Source: Mesorhizobium sp. C432A (lineage in GTDB: Bacteria; Pseudomonadota; Alphaproteobacteria; Rhizobiales; Rhizobiaceae). Taken from it: a stretch of 64,000 nt of DNA. Positions 43,149 through 51,553 of the stretch are shown piece after piece (the first letter of the stretch is position 1; every line of letters starts with the position of its first letter). Location of the stretch: the NCBI RefSeq assembly GCF_030323145.1, contig NZ_CP100470.1:3203001-3267000 (forward strand), read 5' to 3'. The notes beneath the pieces are model-generated. The model made no database searches. It saw only the letters and a program-made list of their open reading frames with translations, and was not told the DNA's origin. A program made the position numbers and the translations under genes.

Positions 43149-43164
43149 ATAAACATATGTTTAT
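43149..43164. promoter_or_regulatory. Perfect 16-bp palindrome before the ArsR-methyltransferase/metF operon
   Basis: ATAAACATATGTTTAT is an exact palindrome 25 bp before the start of the regulator gene. It is AT-rich in a GC-rich neighbourhood, so it is a strong candidate for the ArsR-domain operator. Confidence 0.65.
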
Positions 43165-43188
43165 ATCTTTTTCAACGAGAACGCGCCG

Positions 43189-44211
43189 ATGCATGTTTCG
43201 CTCGATACGATGGTTGATACGTTGAAGGCTGCGGCCGAATCGAGCCGGCTCCGCATCCTGGCGCTGCTGTCGCGCGGCGATCTCACCGTGTCCGACCTCA
43301 CCGAGATCCTCAGCCAGTCGCAACCGCGGGTGTCGCGGCATTTGAAGCTGCTGCTGGAGGCCGGGTTGATCGGCCGCTACCAGGAGGGCTCGTGGGCCTT
43401 CTTCCGGCTGTCGGATACGGATTCCGCGCGCGACTTCGTCATGGGGCTGGTCTCTGGCATTCGCGGCGCCGATCCACAGGTCGAGCGCGATCTCGAGCGG
43501 TTGGCATCGGTCAAGCGCAAGCGCCAGGACCGTGCCGCCGAGTATTTCTCCGAGAACGCCGCCAGTTGGGATCACATCCGCTCGCTGCATGTGCCGGACC
43601 GCGCGGTGGAAGCCGCACTCCTCAAGCTGGTCGGCAAGCGGCCATTCCAGTCGATGCTAGACCTCGGCACCGGTACCGGGCGGCTGCTGGAGATATTTTC
43701 GCCGCTCTACCGGCGCGGTGTCGGCATCGACATGTCGCGCGAAATGCTGACGGTGGCGCGGGCCAATCTCGACAAGGCAGGCATCGCCAATGCCCAGGTC
43801 CGCCAAGGCGACATTTTCGCGCCGCCGGTCGAGCGCGACGCCTTCGACCTCGTCACCATCCATCAGGTGCTGCACTATCTGGACGATCCCGCCCGCGCCA
43901 TCCGCGAGGCGGCAAGGCTGCTGCGCCCGTCGGGCCGGCTGGTGATCGTCGATTTCGCGCCGCATGCACTGGAATTCCTGCGCGACCAGCATGCGCATGT
44001 CAGGCTGGGCTTTTCCGACCGCCAGATCTCCGAATGGTTTGCCGATGCCGGGCTCGATCTCGAGGATGCCCAGGAATTCGAGCCGCGCGGCGGCAACGAA
44101 GCCAGGCTCACCGTCAAGCTGTGGCTCGGCCGCGACCGCCGCATGCTGATCGCCGAGCCTTCAAATGACACCCAACCCACCAAAGCGTACCCTATGGGGG
44201 AAATCGCCTGA
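43189..44211 (+). CDS. ArsR-type regulator fused to a SAM methyltransferase domain (SahR-like)
   Basis: The 340-residue protein joins an ArsR winged helix (ESSRLRILALLSRGDLTVSD, SQSQPRVSRHLKLLLEAGL) to a class I methyltransferase (MLDLGTGTGRLLEIF, GIDMSREMLTVARANL, LLRPSGRLVIVDFAP). Regulators of this kind in alphaproteobacteria, including SahR-type proteins, control methionine and SAM cycle genes. The methyltransferase domain may sense SAM or S-adenosylhomocysteine. Its stop overlaps the start of metF by one base, which supports that role. Confidence 0.85.
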   Translation: MHVSLDTMVDTLKAAAESSRLRILALLSRGDLTVSDLTEILSQSQPRVSRHLKLLLEAGLIGRYQEGSWAFFRLSDTDSARDFVMGLVSGIRGADPQVERDLERLASVKRKRQDRAAEYFSENAASWDHIRSLHVPDRAVEAALLKLVGKRPFQSMLDLGTGTGRLLEIFSPLYRRGVGIDMSREMLTVARANLDKAGIANAQVRQGDIFAPPVERDAFDLVTIHQVLHYLDDPARAIREAARLLRPSGRLVIVDFAPHALEFLRDQHAHVRLGFSDRQISEWFADAGLDLEDAQEFEPRGGNEARLTVKLWLGRDRRMLIAEPSNDTQPTKAYPMGEIA

Positions 44212-45128
44212 TGAACCAGTTCCGCTTTTCCCGCCGTCCCGACATTGGCGACAAGGTCCGCGTCTCCTTCGAGTTCTTCCCGCCGAAGACCGACGAGATG
44301 GAAGCCAGGCTCTGGGACACCGTCACCAGGCTGGAGCCGCTGAAGCCGAGATTCGTCTCGGTGACCTATGGCGCCGGCGGCTCGACGCGGGAGCGCACGG
44401 CGCGCACGGTCAAGCGCATCCTGAACGAGACGGCGCTGACGCCGGCGGCGCACATGACCTGCGTCGACGCCGCCCGCCATGAGGTCGATGCCGTGGTCCG
44501 CGAATTCGCCGATATGGGCGTGAAGCGCTTCGTTGCGTTGCGCGGCGATCCGGCGGCGGGTGTCGGTACGGCCTACCGGCCGCATCCCGATGGCTATGCC
44601 AATGGCGCCGAACTTGTCGGAGCGCTGAAGGACGCCGGCGATTTCGACATCTCGGTCTCGGCCTATCCCGAAAAGCATCCGGAAAGCCCCGACTTCGCCA
44701 CCGACTTCGACATGCTGAAGCGCAAGGCCGACAATGGCGCGACGCGGGCGATCACCCAGTTCTTCTTCGACAACGATCTCTACGAGCGTTATGTCGAGAA
44801 GGCGCGCCGTGCCGGCATCTACATCCCGATCGTGCCTGGCATCCTGCCGGTGCACAATTTCACCCAGGTCGCCAATTTCTCGGCGCGCTGCGGCGCGCTG
44901 GTGCCGGCATGGCTGGCCGAGCGTTTCGAAGGGCTGCACAACGATCCGCAGACGCATGCGCTCGTGGCGTCTGCCGTGGCGGCCGAGCAGGTGCTCGATC
45001 TCGTCGAGCGCGGCGTCAGCGACTTCCATTTCTACACCATGAACCGGGCCGACCTGGTGTTTGCCATCTGCCATATGATCGGCATCCGCTCCCACGAAAC
45101 AGAGGCAGCTGGATCCGCCGCCGCCTGA
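44211..45128 (+). CDS. metF: Methylenetetrahydrofolate reductase
   Basis: The 305-residue flavoprotein has VSFEFFPPKTDEMEARLW, SVTYGAGGSTRERT, the NADH/folate-site AHMTCVDAARHEVD and GVKRFVALRGDPAAG, and TQFFFDNDLYERYVEKAR with PGILPVHNF. It reduces 5,10-methylene-THF to 5-methyl-THF, the methyl donor for methionine. It is translationally coupled to the ArsR-methyltransferase regulator. Length is normal. Confidence 0.93.
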   Translation: MNQFRFSRRPDIGDKVRVSFEFFPPKTDEMEARLWDTVTRLEPLKPRFVSVTYGAGGSTRERTARTVKRILNETALTPAAHMTCVDAARHEVDAVVREFADMGVKRFVALRGDPAAGVGTAYRPHPDGYANGAELVGALKDAGDFDISVSAYPEKHPESPDFATDFDMLKRKADNGATRAITQFFFDNDLYERYVEKARRAGIYIPIVPGILPVHNFTQVANFSARCGALVPAWLAERFEGLHNDPQTHALVASAVAAEQVLDLVERGVSDFHFYTMNRADLVFAICHMIGIRSHETEAAGSAAA

Positions 45129-45157
45129 GCTTCATCGTGGTATGAAATCTGAAATGC

Positions 45158-45184
45158 AAAGGCCGGGCGAAACACCCGGCCTTT
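45158..45184. terminator. Terminator after metF
   Basis: AAAGGCCGGG-cgaaaca-CCCGGCCTTT gives a ten-pair stem with A and T ends, so it can act in both directions, serving metF and the small minus-strand gene. Confidence 0.82.
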
Positions 45185-45225
45185 CGAATTTGTGGGCTAT
45201 TGCTGCTGTTCTTCCGCTCCGGCGG

Positions 45226-45312
45226 TTACGGAAGAACACCTATGATAAGGGCGCCAATGAAGGCAAATGCAGCACAGATCATCAATGCGTTGATTGGCCT
45301 CGTAAGTCCCAT
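45226..45312 (-). CDS. 28-residue single-pass membrane peptide
   Basis: The frame reads MGLTRPINALMICAAFAF then IGALIIGVLP and a stop. It is preceded on the minus strand by GAGGAGACT about eight bases before the ATG, a strong ribosome-binding site. The peptide has a two-residue polar head and one hydrophobic span, with no tail. It is bounded by the metF terminator. It is too short for similarity evidence here; the good start signals and membrane profile are the case for it. Confidence 0.55.
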   Translation of the reverse strand: MGLTRPINALMICAAFAFIGALIIGVLP

Positions 45313-45534
45313 GTCATAGTCTCCTCTTCAAGAGCTATGGGTGGAGTCTAGGGGCATTTGTGCCACAGGCAAGCGGAAAATATGCTGCAATGCGACGCGA
45401 TTGTGGAATTTGCGACCTGCCACCTGTCGTTAAGCGTTGAAACTCTTCGGCAAAAGCCGCTGGCAGCCTGTGAATAAATTGTGACGCGGCCGTGGCGAAA
45501 GCGAGGCATGGCAGCGCTACCAGACCTAAAGCGC

Positions 45535-45579
45535 GTCGTTGTCCCAAAACCGCTGCGCACTTTTGGTCGACAAGCATTA
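45535..45579 (+). repeat. Intergenic hairpin repeat, copy 2 of 3
   Basis: It shares the CCAAAACCGCTGCGCACTTT core with the copies at 2822 and 51369; the tail differs slightly (TTTTGGTCGACAAGCATTA). Its last bases overlap the stop codon of the convergent exporter gene. Confidence 0.78.
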
Positions 45580-46494
45580 GCGCCGACCAAACAACCGCCC
45601 GTCGATCGTCAACAGGCCAAGCGCGATCAGTGCCATGCCGCAGAACTCGAACAGAGCGAGCCGCTCGCCGAGGAACAGAAGGCCGAGCAGGATGGCGCTG
45701 GCCGGGACGATGAGCGTGACCAGCGAGGCGTTGGTGGCGCCGGCCGAGGCGACGAGGTTGAAATAGAGGATGTAGGCGAAGGCGGTGGAGAGCAGCGCCA
45801 GCGCCAGCACCGCCGTCCAGACCGGCGGCGAGGCCGAGAACAGGCCGGCCGGGCCATAGGTGAGCAGCACCACCGGGATCATGATGATGGTCGACGCCGT
45901 CAATTGTCCGGTGGCGATGACCGGCGAGGGCACGCCCTTGAAGCGGCGGGCAATCATCAGCGCGACGGCGTATGACAGCGAGGCGCCGATCAGCGCGAAT
46001 TTCGCCCAGACCGGGCCGCCGAGCCCGGCCAGCAGGCCGGGGCCGATCATGACAGCGGTGCCGGCGATGCCGAGCCCGATGCCGGCAAGCTTGTTCCAGG
46101 AGAGCTTTTCGTCCGCTGTCAGCGCGTTGGCGAGGATCAGCGTCCAGAACGGCGTCGTCGCATTGAGCACCGAGGCGACGCCGGCGCCAAGCGCGGTCTG
46201 GCCGGCAAAGATCAGCGAGAACGGGACGACATTGTTGGCGAGCGCCAAAAGGAAAAACAGGCCGGCATGCGGGAAGGCGAGGCGGAAGGACGGACCGCGA
46301 ATGCCGAGATAGAGCTGCAGTGCAATGGCCGCAATGGCAACGCGAAACAGCACCAGCACCAGCGGGTGCATTTCGGCAACGGCGATGCGGGCAAAGAAGA
46401 ACGAGCCGCCCCAGATGGCGCCGAGCAGCAGAAGCTGTCCCCAGTCCCTCAGCGTCATCGGTCCGCGCTGCACGGCTGTCGTGGCTATTGCCAT
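45577..46494 (-). CDS. EamA/DMT family exporter
   Basis: The 305-residue protein has ten hydrophobic segments in two EamA repeats (LLLLGAIWGGSFFFARIAVA and ALIGASLSYAVALMIARRF). DMT transporters of this class export amino acids or small metabolites; substrate unknown. The ATG at 46494 is chosen, since residues before it are polar and unlike the family. It diverges from the decarboxylase gene, so polyamine- or lysine-related export is conceivable but unproven. Confidence 0.85.
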   Translation of the reverse strand: MAIATTAVQRGPMTLRDWGQLLLLGAIWGGSFFFARIAVAEMHPLVLVLFRVAIAAIALQLYLGIRGPSFRLAFPHAGLFFLLALANNVVPFSLIFAGQTALGAGVASVLNATTPFWTLILANALTADEKLSWNKLAGIGLGIAGTAVMIGPGLLAGLGGPVWAKFALIGASLSYAVALMIARRFKGVPSPVIATGQLTASTIIMIPVVLLTYGPAGLFSASPPVWTAVLALALLSTAFAYILYFNLVASAGATNASLVTLIVPASAILLGLLFLGERLALFEFCGMALIALGLLTIDGRLFGRR

Positions 46495-46705
46495 CGTGAA
46501 CGTCCTTCCCCGCGGCATCAATGCCAGCCACTCAGGCAGAAGGCATATCGGGTCCGGCGACAAGAGCCACCCGAAACCTGATTGCTGGCAACAGTGCTGC
46601 CAGGAGGGTGCGCCGCTGGGTCAGTGCCCGCCAGACACAGAATTGTTTTCTTTGGCCGCTAGCTTGGATTAATTGTGCGCAGCCGAGAAGTCAGGGGATT
46701 CGTCC

Positions 46706-47926
46706 ATGCAGCGATTCGAGAATGCCCGCGAGGCGGCGCTGGCGCTTCGGCCGGACGATCCGGTCTACTGCTTTCGCCCGCAGGTGCTGAAGGCGGATGC
46801 CAAACAGTTCATGGGCATGTTTCCCGGCAAGACCGCCTACGCAGTCAAGACCAATGGCGAGCAGATCGTGCTGAAGGCGCTGGTCGAAGCCGGCGTCACC
46901 GCCTTCGATGTGGCCTCGCCCGGCGAGTTCGCCGCCGTGCGCGCCGTCTCACCCGACGCCGAGATGCTCTACATGCATCCGGTCAAGGCGCAGTCGGACA
47001 TCAAGCTTGCGCTGGAAAAATACGCCATCCGCGTCATTTCGCTCGACCATGAGGACGAGATCACCAAGCTGACGCGGGTGGTGCGGGCGCTTGACATCGA
47101 TCCGGGCTCCATCAGCGTGTTCGTGCGCATCCAGACCAAGGGTTCGGCGGCCTATGAACTGTCAAAGAAATTCGGCGCCGGGCCGGCCTATGCTGTGGAA
47201 CTCGCCGAGCGACTCAACCGCACCGGCTACAAGGTCGGCCTGTGCTTCCATGTCGGCAGCCAGATCGAGGATCCCGACACCTATGAGCGGGCGCTGGCCT
47301 CCGCCGATTGGGTGCGCAACCGGCTGACCTTCGACATTGCCGGCCTCGATGTCGGCGGCGGCTTTCCCGCCGAGTACGGCCATGACCCCAATCGCAAGCA
47401 GATCGAGATGCCGTCGCTCGGCCAGATCATGTCGCGGCTGTCGGGCGACCTGAGGGAATACCAGTTCGACCAGATCCCGTTGGTGGCCGAGCCCGGCCGG
47501 GTGATCGTGGCGCGCTGCCTGTCGCTGATCGTGCGGGTGCTGCTGCGCAAGGGCAAGCGGCTCTACATCAATGACGGCATCTGGGCGTCGCTGTCGGATT
47601 CTTGGACCGGCAAGATCACACTGCCGGCCCGCTTCATCCCCGATCCGGCGATCCGCTCGCGCAATGGCGAGGAGAAGAACATCGTGCCGTTCAAGGTCTG
47701 CGGCGCGACCTGCGATTCCGTCGACATCCTGTCGCGGCCGTTCTGGCTGCCGGAAACCGTCGACACCGGCGACTGGATCGAGATCGGCCATATCGGTGCC
47801 TATTCGCTGTCGCTGAGAACCCGCTTCAACGGCTTTTATCCCGATACCTTCGTCGAGGTGACGACACCCTTCGATGAAGGCGATGCGCCGCAGGGATTCG
47901 CCAGCCTGGAGACAATGGCGGATTAG
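46706..47926 (+). CDS. Ornithine/lysine decarboxylase-type PLP enzyme (group IV)
   Basis: The 406-residue protein has the alanine racemase-like fold with the PLP lysine in GKTAYAVKTNGEQIV, FDVASPGEFAAVRA, HVGSQIEDPDTY, GGGFPAEYG, LVAEPGRVIVA and the second-subunit CGATCDSVDIL (catalytic Cys, Asp). These match eukaryotic-type ornithine/lysine decarboxylases that make putrescine or cadaverine. The start MQRFENAREAA follows the region diverging from the exporter. Specificity between ornithine and lysine cannot be read. Confidence 0.87.
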   Translation: MQRFENAREAALALRPDDPVYCFRPQVLKADAKQFMGMFPGKTAYAVKTNGEQIVLKALVEAGVTAFDVASPGEFAAVRAVSPDAEMLYMHPVKAQSDIKLALEKYAIRVISLDHEDEITKLTRVVRALDIDPGSISVFVRIQTKGSAAYELSKKFGAGPAYAVELAERLNRTGYKVGLCFHVGSQIEDPDTYERALASADWVRNRLTFDIAGLDVGGGFPAEYGHDPNRKQIEMPSLGQIMSRLSGDLREYQFDQIPLVAEPGRVIVARCLSLIVRVLLRKGKRLYINDGIWASLSDSWTGKITLPARFIPDPAIRSRNGEEKNIVPFKVCGATCDSVDILSRPFWLPETVDTGDWIEIGHIGAYSLSLRTRFNGFYPDTFVEVTTPFDEGDAPQGFASLETMAD

Positions 47927-48633
47927 GCGACGCCTCCACCGGCCTGGATATTCTCGCCGGTCAGCCAGCGGGCCTCGTCGCTGGCCAGGAAGACCGCGAC
48001 ATCGGCAACGTCGCGGGGCGCGCCGATCCTGCCAAATGGAGACATGCCGGCCGCCACGGCGCGATCGCGCTCGGGAAGCAGGTCCGTGTCGGTGAAGCCA
48101 GGCGACAGCGCATTCACGGTGATGCCGCGCGGTCCGAGTTCACGCGAGAGCACACGGACGAATTGTTCGACGGCGCCCTTGCTGCCGAGATAGAGCGCCG
48201 TTTGCGTGAAGAACATCTTGGTGCCGCCGGTGGAGACCGCGATGATGCGGCCGCCGTTTCGCACACGGCGCGCTGCTTCCTGAAGCACGAAGAACGTGCC
48301 CTTGGCATTGGTGCCGAAGACATGGTCGAAATCGGCTTCGGTTGCCTCGGTCAGAGGCTTGATGACGGCGACGCCGACATTGGCAACCACGATGTCGATC
48401 GCGCCGAACTCACTCTCAGCCTCGTCAAACAGGCGATGAATATCCGAGACGCTTGATATGTCGGCCTGGACGGCGATCGCCTTTCCTCCCTTGCCGTCGA
48501 TGGCGGCCACGACCTCGTCAGCGGCTTCGTGGTTGCCGACATAGTTGACGACGACGGCAGCGCCCTTGGAGGCGAGTCCTTCGGCGATGGCTCGCCCAAT
48601 GCCGCGCGAACTGCCGGTGACGAGTGCGGTCTT
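47923..48633 (-). pseudogene. SDR gene lacking its start
   Basis: The minus strand carries a nearly whole SDR: KTALVTGSSRGIGRAIAEGL, VVANVGVAVIKPLTEA, and GPRGITVNALSPGFTDTDLL. Upstream of WKT the frame meets TAG within four codons, with no start codon between. The first usable start (GTG 48510) removes the nucleotide-binding TGxxxGIG. The 5' end was lost in the same event that truncated the divergent LysR gene. The C-terminus overlaps the decarboxylase stop. Confidence 0.78.
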
Positions 48634-48634
48634 C

Positions 48635-49185
48635 CAACGCGCCTATCCTGATATCGCGCTGACCGTCATCGTCGACGATACCCTGACCGATATCGTCGAG
48701 GGCCGGTTCGACGCCGGGATCCTCTCGGCGAGCGGCTGCAGAAGGACATGGTGGCGGTCAAGCTCAGCGACGATTTGCAGATGGCGGCGGTGGCCGCCCC
48801 GGCCTACCTTGAGGGCCGCGCAACTCCCCGTCATCCCCAGGATCTGCACCAGCACCAATGCATCAACTTCCAATGGCCGGGCGGCGGCAACCTCTATCGA
48901 TGGGAGTTCGCGCGCGGCAAACGGTCTCTGGAAATCGCCGTCGAGGGCAGCCTGACTGTCAACGACACCGAGCTGATGCTGAACGCGGCGCTGGGTGGAG
49001 CAGGCGTTGCCTACATGATCGACTATCAGGTCCAGTCCTGGATCGATGCGGGCAGGCTGATGAGATTTCTAGAGCCCTGGTCGCCCAGCTTTCCAGGCTT
49101 CTTCCTGTATCACCCGAGTTCGAGGCACGTCCCCCCGGCTTTGCGGGCATTTATCGACTTCGTCCGGGCAAGGAGTAGGGAATAA
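48635..49185 (+). pseudogene. LysR regulator gene without its DNA-binding half, plus a frameshift
   Basis: The remnant begins FQRAYPDIALTVIVDDTLTD and continues in a second frame as MVAVKLSDDLQMAAVAAPAY and VEGSLTVNDTELMLNAALGG, the effector domain of a LysR regulator. One G is missing in the GG at 48727-48728 (intact form would read SGERLQKDMVAV). The helix-turn-helix half is gone. It was probably the divergent regulator of the adjacent SDR. Confidence 0.8.
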
Positions 49186-49210
49186 GGAACCCAGCTTGGG
49201 CAGATTCTAC

Positions 49211-50440
49211 TCACAGTTTCCCCAAAAGCTCCGGCGTCGGCCAGCCGTCTACCGGCATGCCGAGCCGCATCTGTTCCTTGCGGATGGCTTCGCGGGTGTT
49301 GGTGCCCAGAATGCCGTCGACGGTGCCGACGTCATAGCCCCTGGCTTCGAGCTTGGTCTGCAATTCCTTCATCTGGTCGCCATTGAGCCCGGTTTCGGGA
49401 TTGCGCGGGTCGAACTGCTTTGCCCCGGCCAGCCGGCTGGCGAAGTTGGCGGCGGTCAGCGCGTAGGTGAAGGACTGGTTCCATTCGAGATAGACGTCGA
49501 AATTGTCGTAGGCGAGGAAGGCCGGACCTTTGCGGCCCATCGGCAGCGCCAGGCCGGCCTTCAGGCCATTGTCGATCAGCGGCGTGCCATCGGGATTGGT
49601 GACGCCCCAGGCGGCCCATTGCGACAGCGGCAACTTGTTGGTGCGGCCGGTCTGCTCCCAGGGCATGTCCTCGGGCACGCGCACTTCCTCGATCCAGGGC
49701 CGGTCGCGTTTCCAGCCGCGCGACAGCACCTTGTTGGCCGTGGTCATGATCACGTCGGGTACGCTGCGCCTGAGGTCGACGATGCCGTCGCCGTCGCCGT
49801 CGACGCCGCGCGCGAGATAATCGGAAGGCAGGATCTGCGTCTGGCCGATCTCGCCGGCCCAGGCGCCGGTGACGTCGGCCGGAACGACGCCGCGATCGAT
49901 CAGCGTCAACAGCGGCACCAGTTGCGGCCGAAACAGCTGCGGGCGGCGGCAGTCATGCGACAGCGTCACCAAGGCGCTCAGCGTGTGGAAATCGCCCTGT
50001 ACGGCGCCGAAATCGGTCTCCAGCCCCCAGAAGGCGGTGATGATCGGCGCCTGGACACCGAACTGCTGGTCGGCGCGCGCAAAGATTTCGGCGTATTTCT
50101 TCAGATTGGCCGCGCCCTGCTTCAGCCGGTAGGCCGAGATCATGCGGTTGGAGAACTGGATGAAGGTCTGTGCGAAGACGCCCTGGGCGCGATCGCGCGC
50201 CAGCACCTTGTCGTCGATGGTGGCGGCTTCCAGTGCGTCAAGGCCGACAGCGCCGACACCGGCCGCCTTGGCTTCCGCCGCCACGCCTTGCTTCCAGGTT
50301 TCGAAGTCGCCGCCGCATTCCTGCGCCCCCGCCGGCATCGCCGTAGCGCCGAGCAGCAGGGCCGCGAGCAGCCCGGAGCGCAGGCGGCTCTTCGACTGTT
50401 TCCGGCGTAAATATCCCAGTGGCTGCAGGTAGGTGCGCAT
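49211..50440 (-). CDS. Lytic murein transglycosylase (MltB type) with peptidoglycan-binding domain
   Basis: The 409-residue protein has a signal peptide (LRSGLLAALLLGATAMPAGA) and an MltB-type SLT_2 domain with the catalytic Glu in TAFWGLETDFGAVQGD, then AGEIGQTQILPSDYL. A C-terminal peptidoglycan-binding repeat follows (LQTKLEARGYDVGTVDGILG). It cleaves glycan strands to 1,6-anhydro products in the periplasm. The start at 50440 (MRTYLQPL) is chosen over one 57 bases earlier. A GH25 lysozyme gene follows it upstream on the same strand. Confidence 0.87.
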   Translation of the reverse strand: MRTYLQPLGYLRRKQSKSRLRSGLLAALLLGATAMPAGAQECGGDFETWKQGVAAEAKAAGVGAVGLDALEAATIDDKVLARDRAQGVFAQTFIQFSNRMISAYRLKQGAANLKKYAEIFARADQQFGVQAPIITAFWGLETDFGAVQGDFHTLSALVTLSHDCRRPQLFRPQLVPLLTLIDRGVVPADVTGAWAGEIGQTQILPSDYLARGVDGDGDGIVDLRRSVPDVIMTTANKVLSRGWKRDRPWIEEVRVPEDMPWEQTGRTNKLPLSQWAAWGVTNPDGTPLIDNGLKAGLALPMGRKGPAFLAYDNFDVYLEWNQSFTYALTAANFASRLAGAKQFDPRNPETGLNGDQMKELQTKLEARGYDVGTVDGILGTNTREAIRKEQMRLGMPVDGWPTPELLGKL

Positions 50441-50472
50441 GGGACGTCGAAAAGCAGGCGGCTGAGCCGGTG

Positions 50473-51270
50473 TCAACGGGTGTTCTGCCGCAGCCACTTT
50501 TTCCAGGCTGCCTCAGTGCCGTTGAAGACGTTGATATCGGACTTGCCGGTCATGCCGGGAACGATACCGGTTCCGGTGTATTGCCAGAAGGTGAAAGGGT
50601 GGCTGCCGTACTTCTGGCGGGGGTGGCCGGCCACCGAGCGCAGCCAGTAGGGATAGCCGCGGAACGTCGAAAGGTCGTTATCGTCGAAGAAGTCGACCGA
50701 GGTGTAGATGATCGGCTTCTTGCCATAGTGCCGCTCGATCATCTCGAGAAAGGTGGTCATTTCGGCCCGCACCGTCGCCGAATCCGGGCGCAGCCGGCAG
50801 GTCGGCGATTGCGGGTTCCACTCCATGTCGAGCACCGGCGGCATGGCCGAGCGGTCGACGGGCACGTTCTGGATGAACCAGCGCGCCTGGGTGGCGGCAG
50901 GCGTGCAGAAGTAGAAAAAATGGTAGGCCGCGCGCGGAATGCCATTGGCCTTGGTGCGCGACCAATGCTCGTTGAAATACTCGTCGAAACGGTCGCCGCC
51001 CTCGGTCGCCTTGATGAAGGCGAAGGAGATGCCGCTGGCCTTGGCCGTCGGCCAGTCGACCGAGGTCTGGTATTTGGAGACGTCGGTTCCGTGAACGGCA
51101 TAGTTCCAAGGCGCGCCGCTATCCCATTCATGCGGCTTGGAGTCTTCGAAACGCGGTGCGCGCACGGCAACCGTCGGGCTGCTGGATGGCGATATCGAGG
51201 GCACGAGATCGCCGGCGGTCGAGCAGGCGGCCAGCAGCGTCAACGTGATGAGGGCCGCGAAACGGCGCAT
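50473..51270 (-). CDS. Glycoside hydrolase family 25 lysozyme, lipoprotein
   Basis: The 265-residue protein has a lipobox (LITLTLLAAC), then the GH25 fold: HGTDVSKYQTSVDWPTAK, SFAFIKATEGGDRFD, HFFYFCTPAATQARWF, the acidic pair in PPVLDMEWNP, and PFTFWQYTGTGIVPG. GH25 enzymes cut the muramic acid-glucosamine bond. As a lipoprotein it would act from a membrane anchor. It precedes the MltB-like gene on the minus strand by 32 bp. Confidence 0.88.
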   Translation of the reverse strand: MRRFAALITLTLLAACSTAGDLVPSISPSSSPTVAVRAPRFEDSKPHEWDSGAPWNYAVHGTDVSKYQTSVDWPTAKASGISFAFIKATEGGDRFDEYFNEHWSRTKANGIPRAAYHFFYFCTPAATQARWFIQNVPVDRSAMPPVLDMEWNPQSPTCRLRPDSATVRAEMTTFLEMIERHYGKKPIIYTSVDFFDDNDLSTFRGYPYWLRSVAGHPRQKYGSHPFTFWQYTGTGIVPGMTGKSDINVFNGTEAAWKKWLRQNTR

Positions 51271-51368
51271 CGCATTTCCCGAGCCGGAATCAGCCGGTCG
51301 CTGTTGGGTTGTCGTTGCAGGTGCCCCTCAGGCGATCGCCCCACAGCATCGCCTGATACGCTATTTTC

Positions 51369-51419
51369 GTGCATGTCGTTGTTCCAAAACCGCTGCGCAC
51401 TTTTGGGCGACATGCACCA
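51369..51419 (+). repeat. Intergenic hairpin repeat, copy 3 of 3
   Basis: This is the most symmetric copy: GTGCATGTCG and CGACATGCAC are exact inverse arms, with CCAAAA/TTTTGG inside around ccgctgcgcac. It lies between the divergent GH25 and serine hydrolase genes. Confidence 0.82.
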
Positions 51420-51553
51420 GTGATCGCCGATCATGGTTGATAACAGGTTGACGGCGCTCGACAAGAACACCGATTTTGCGGAAGCAATGGCGGCAAATCG
51501 ATGACATAAATCGGGCCGCAAGCCACGGGCAGCCGAAAAGCAGGGACGGAAAG

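Noticed and set aside
44150..44211. Possible SAM riboswitch ahead of metF
   Set aside because: metF overlaps the end of the ArsR-methyltransferase gene, leaving no leader; no SAM-II-like core was seen before the operon either.
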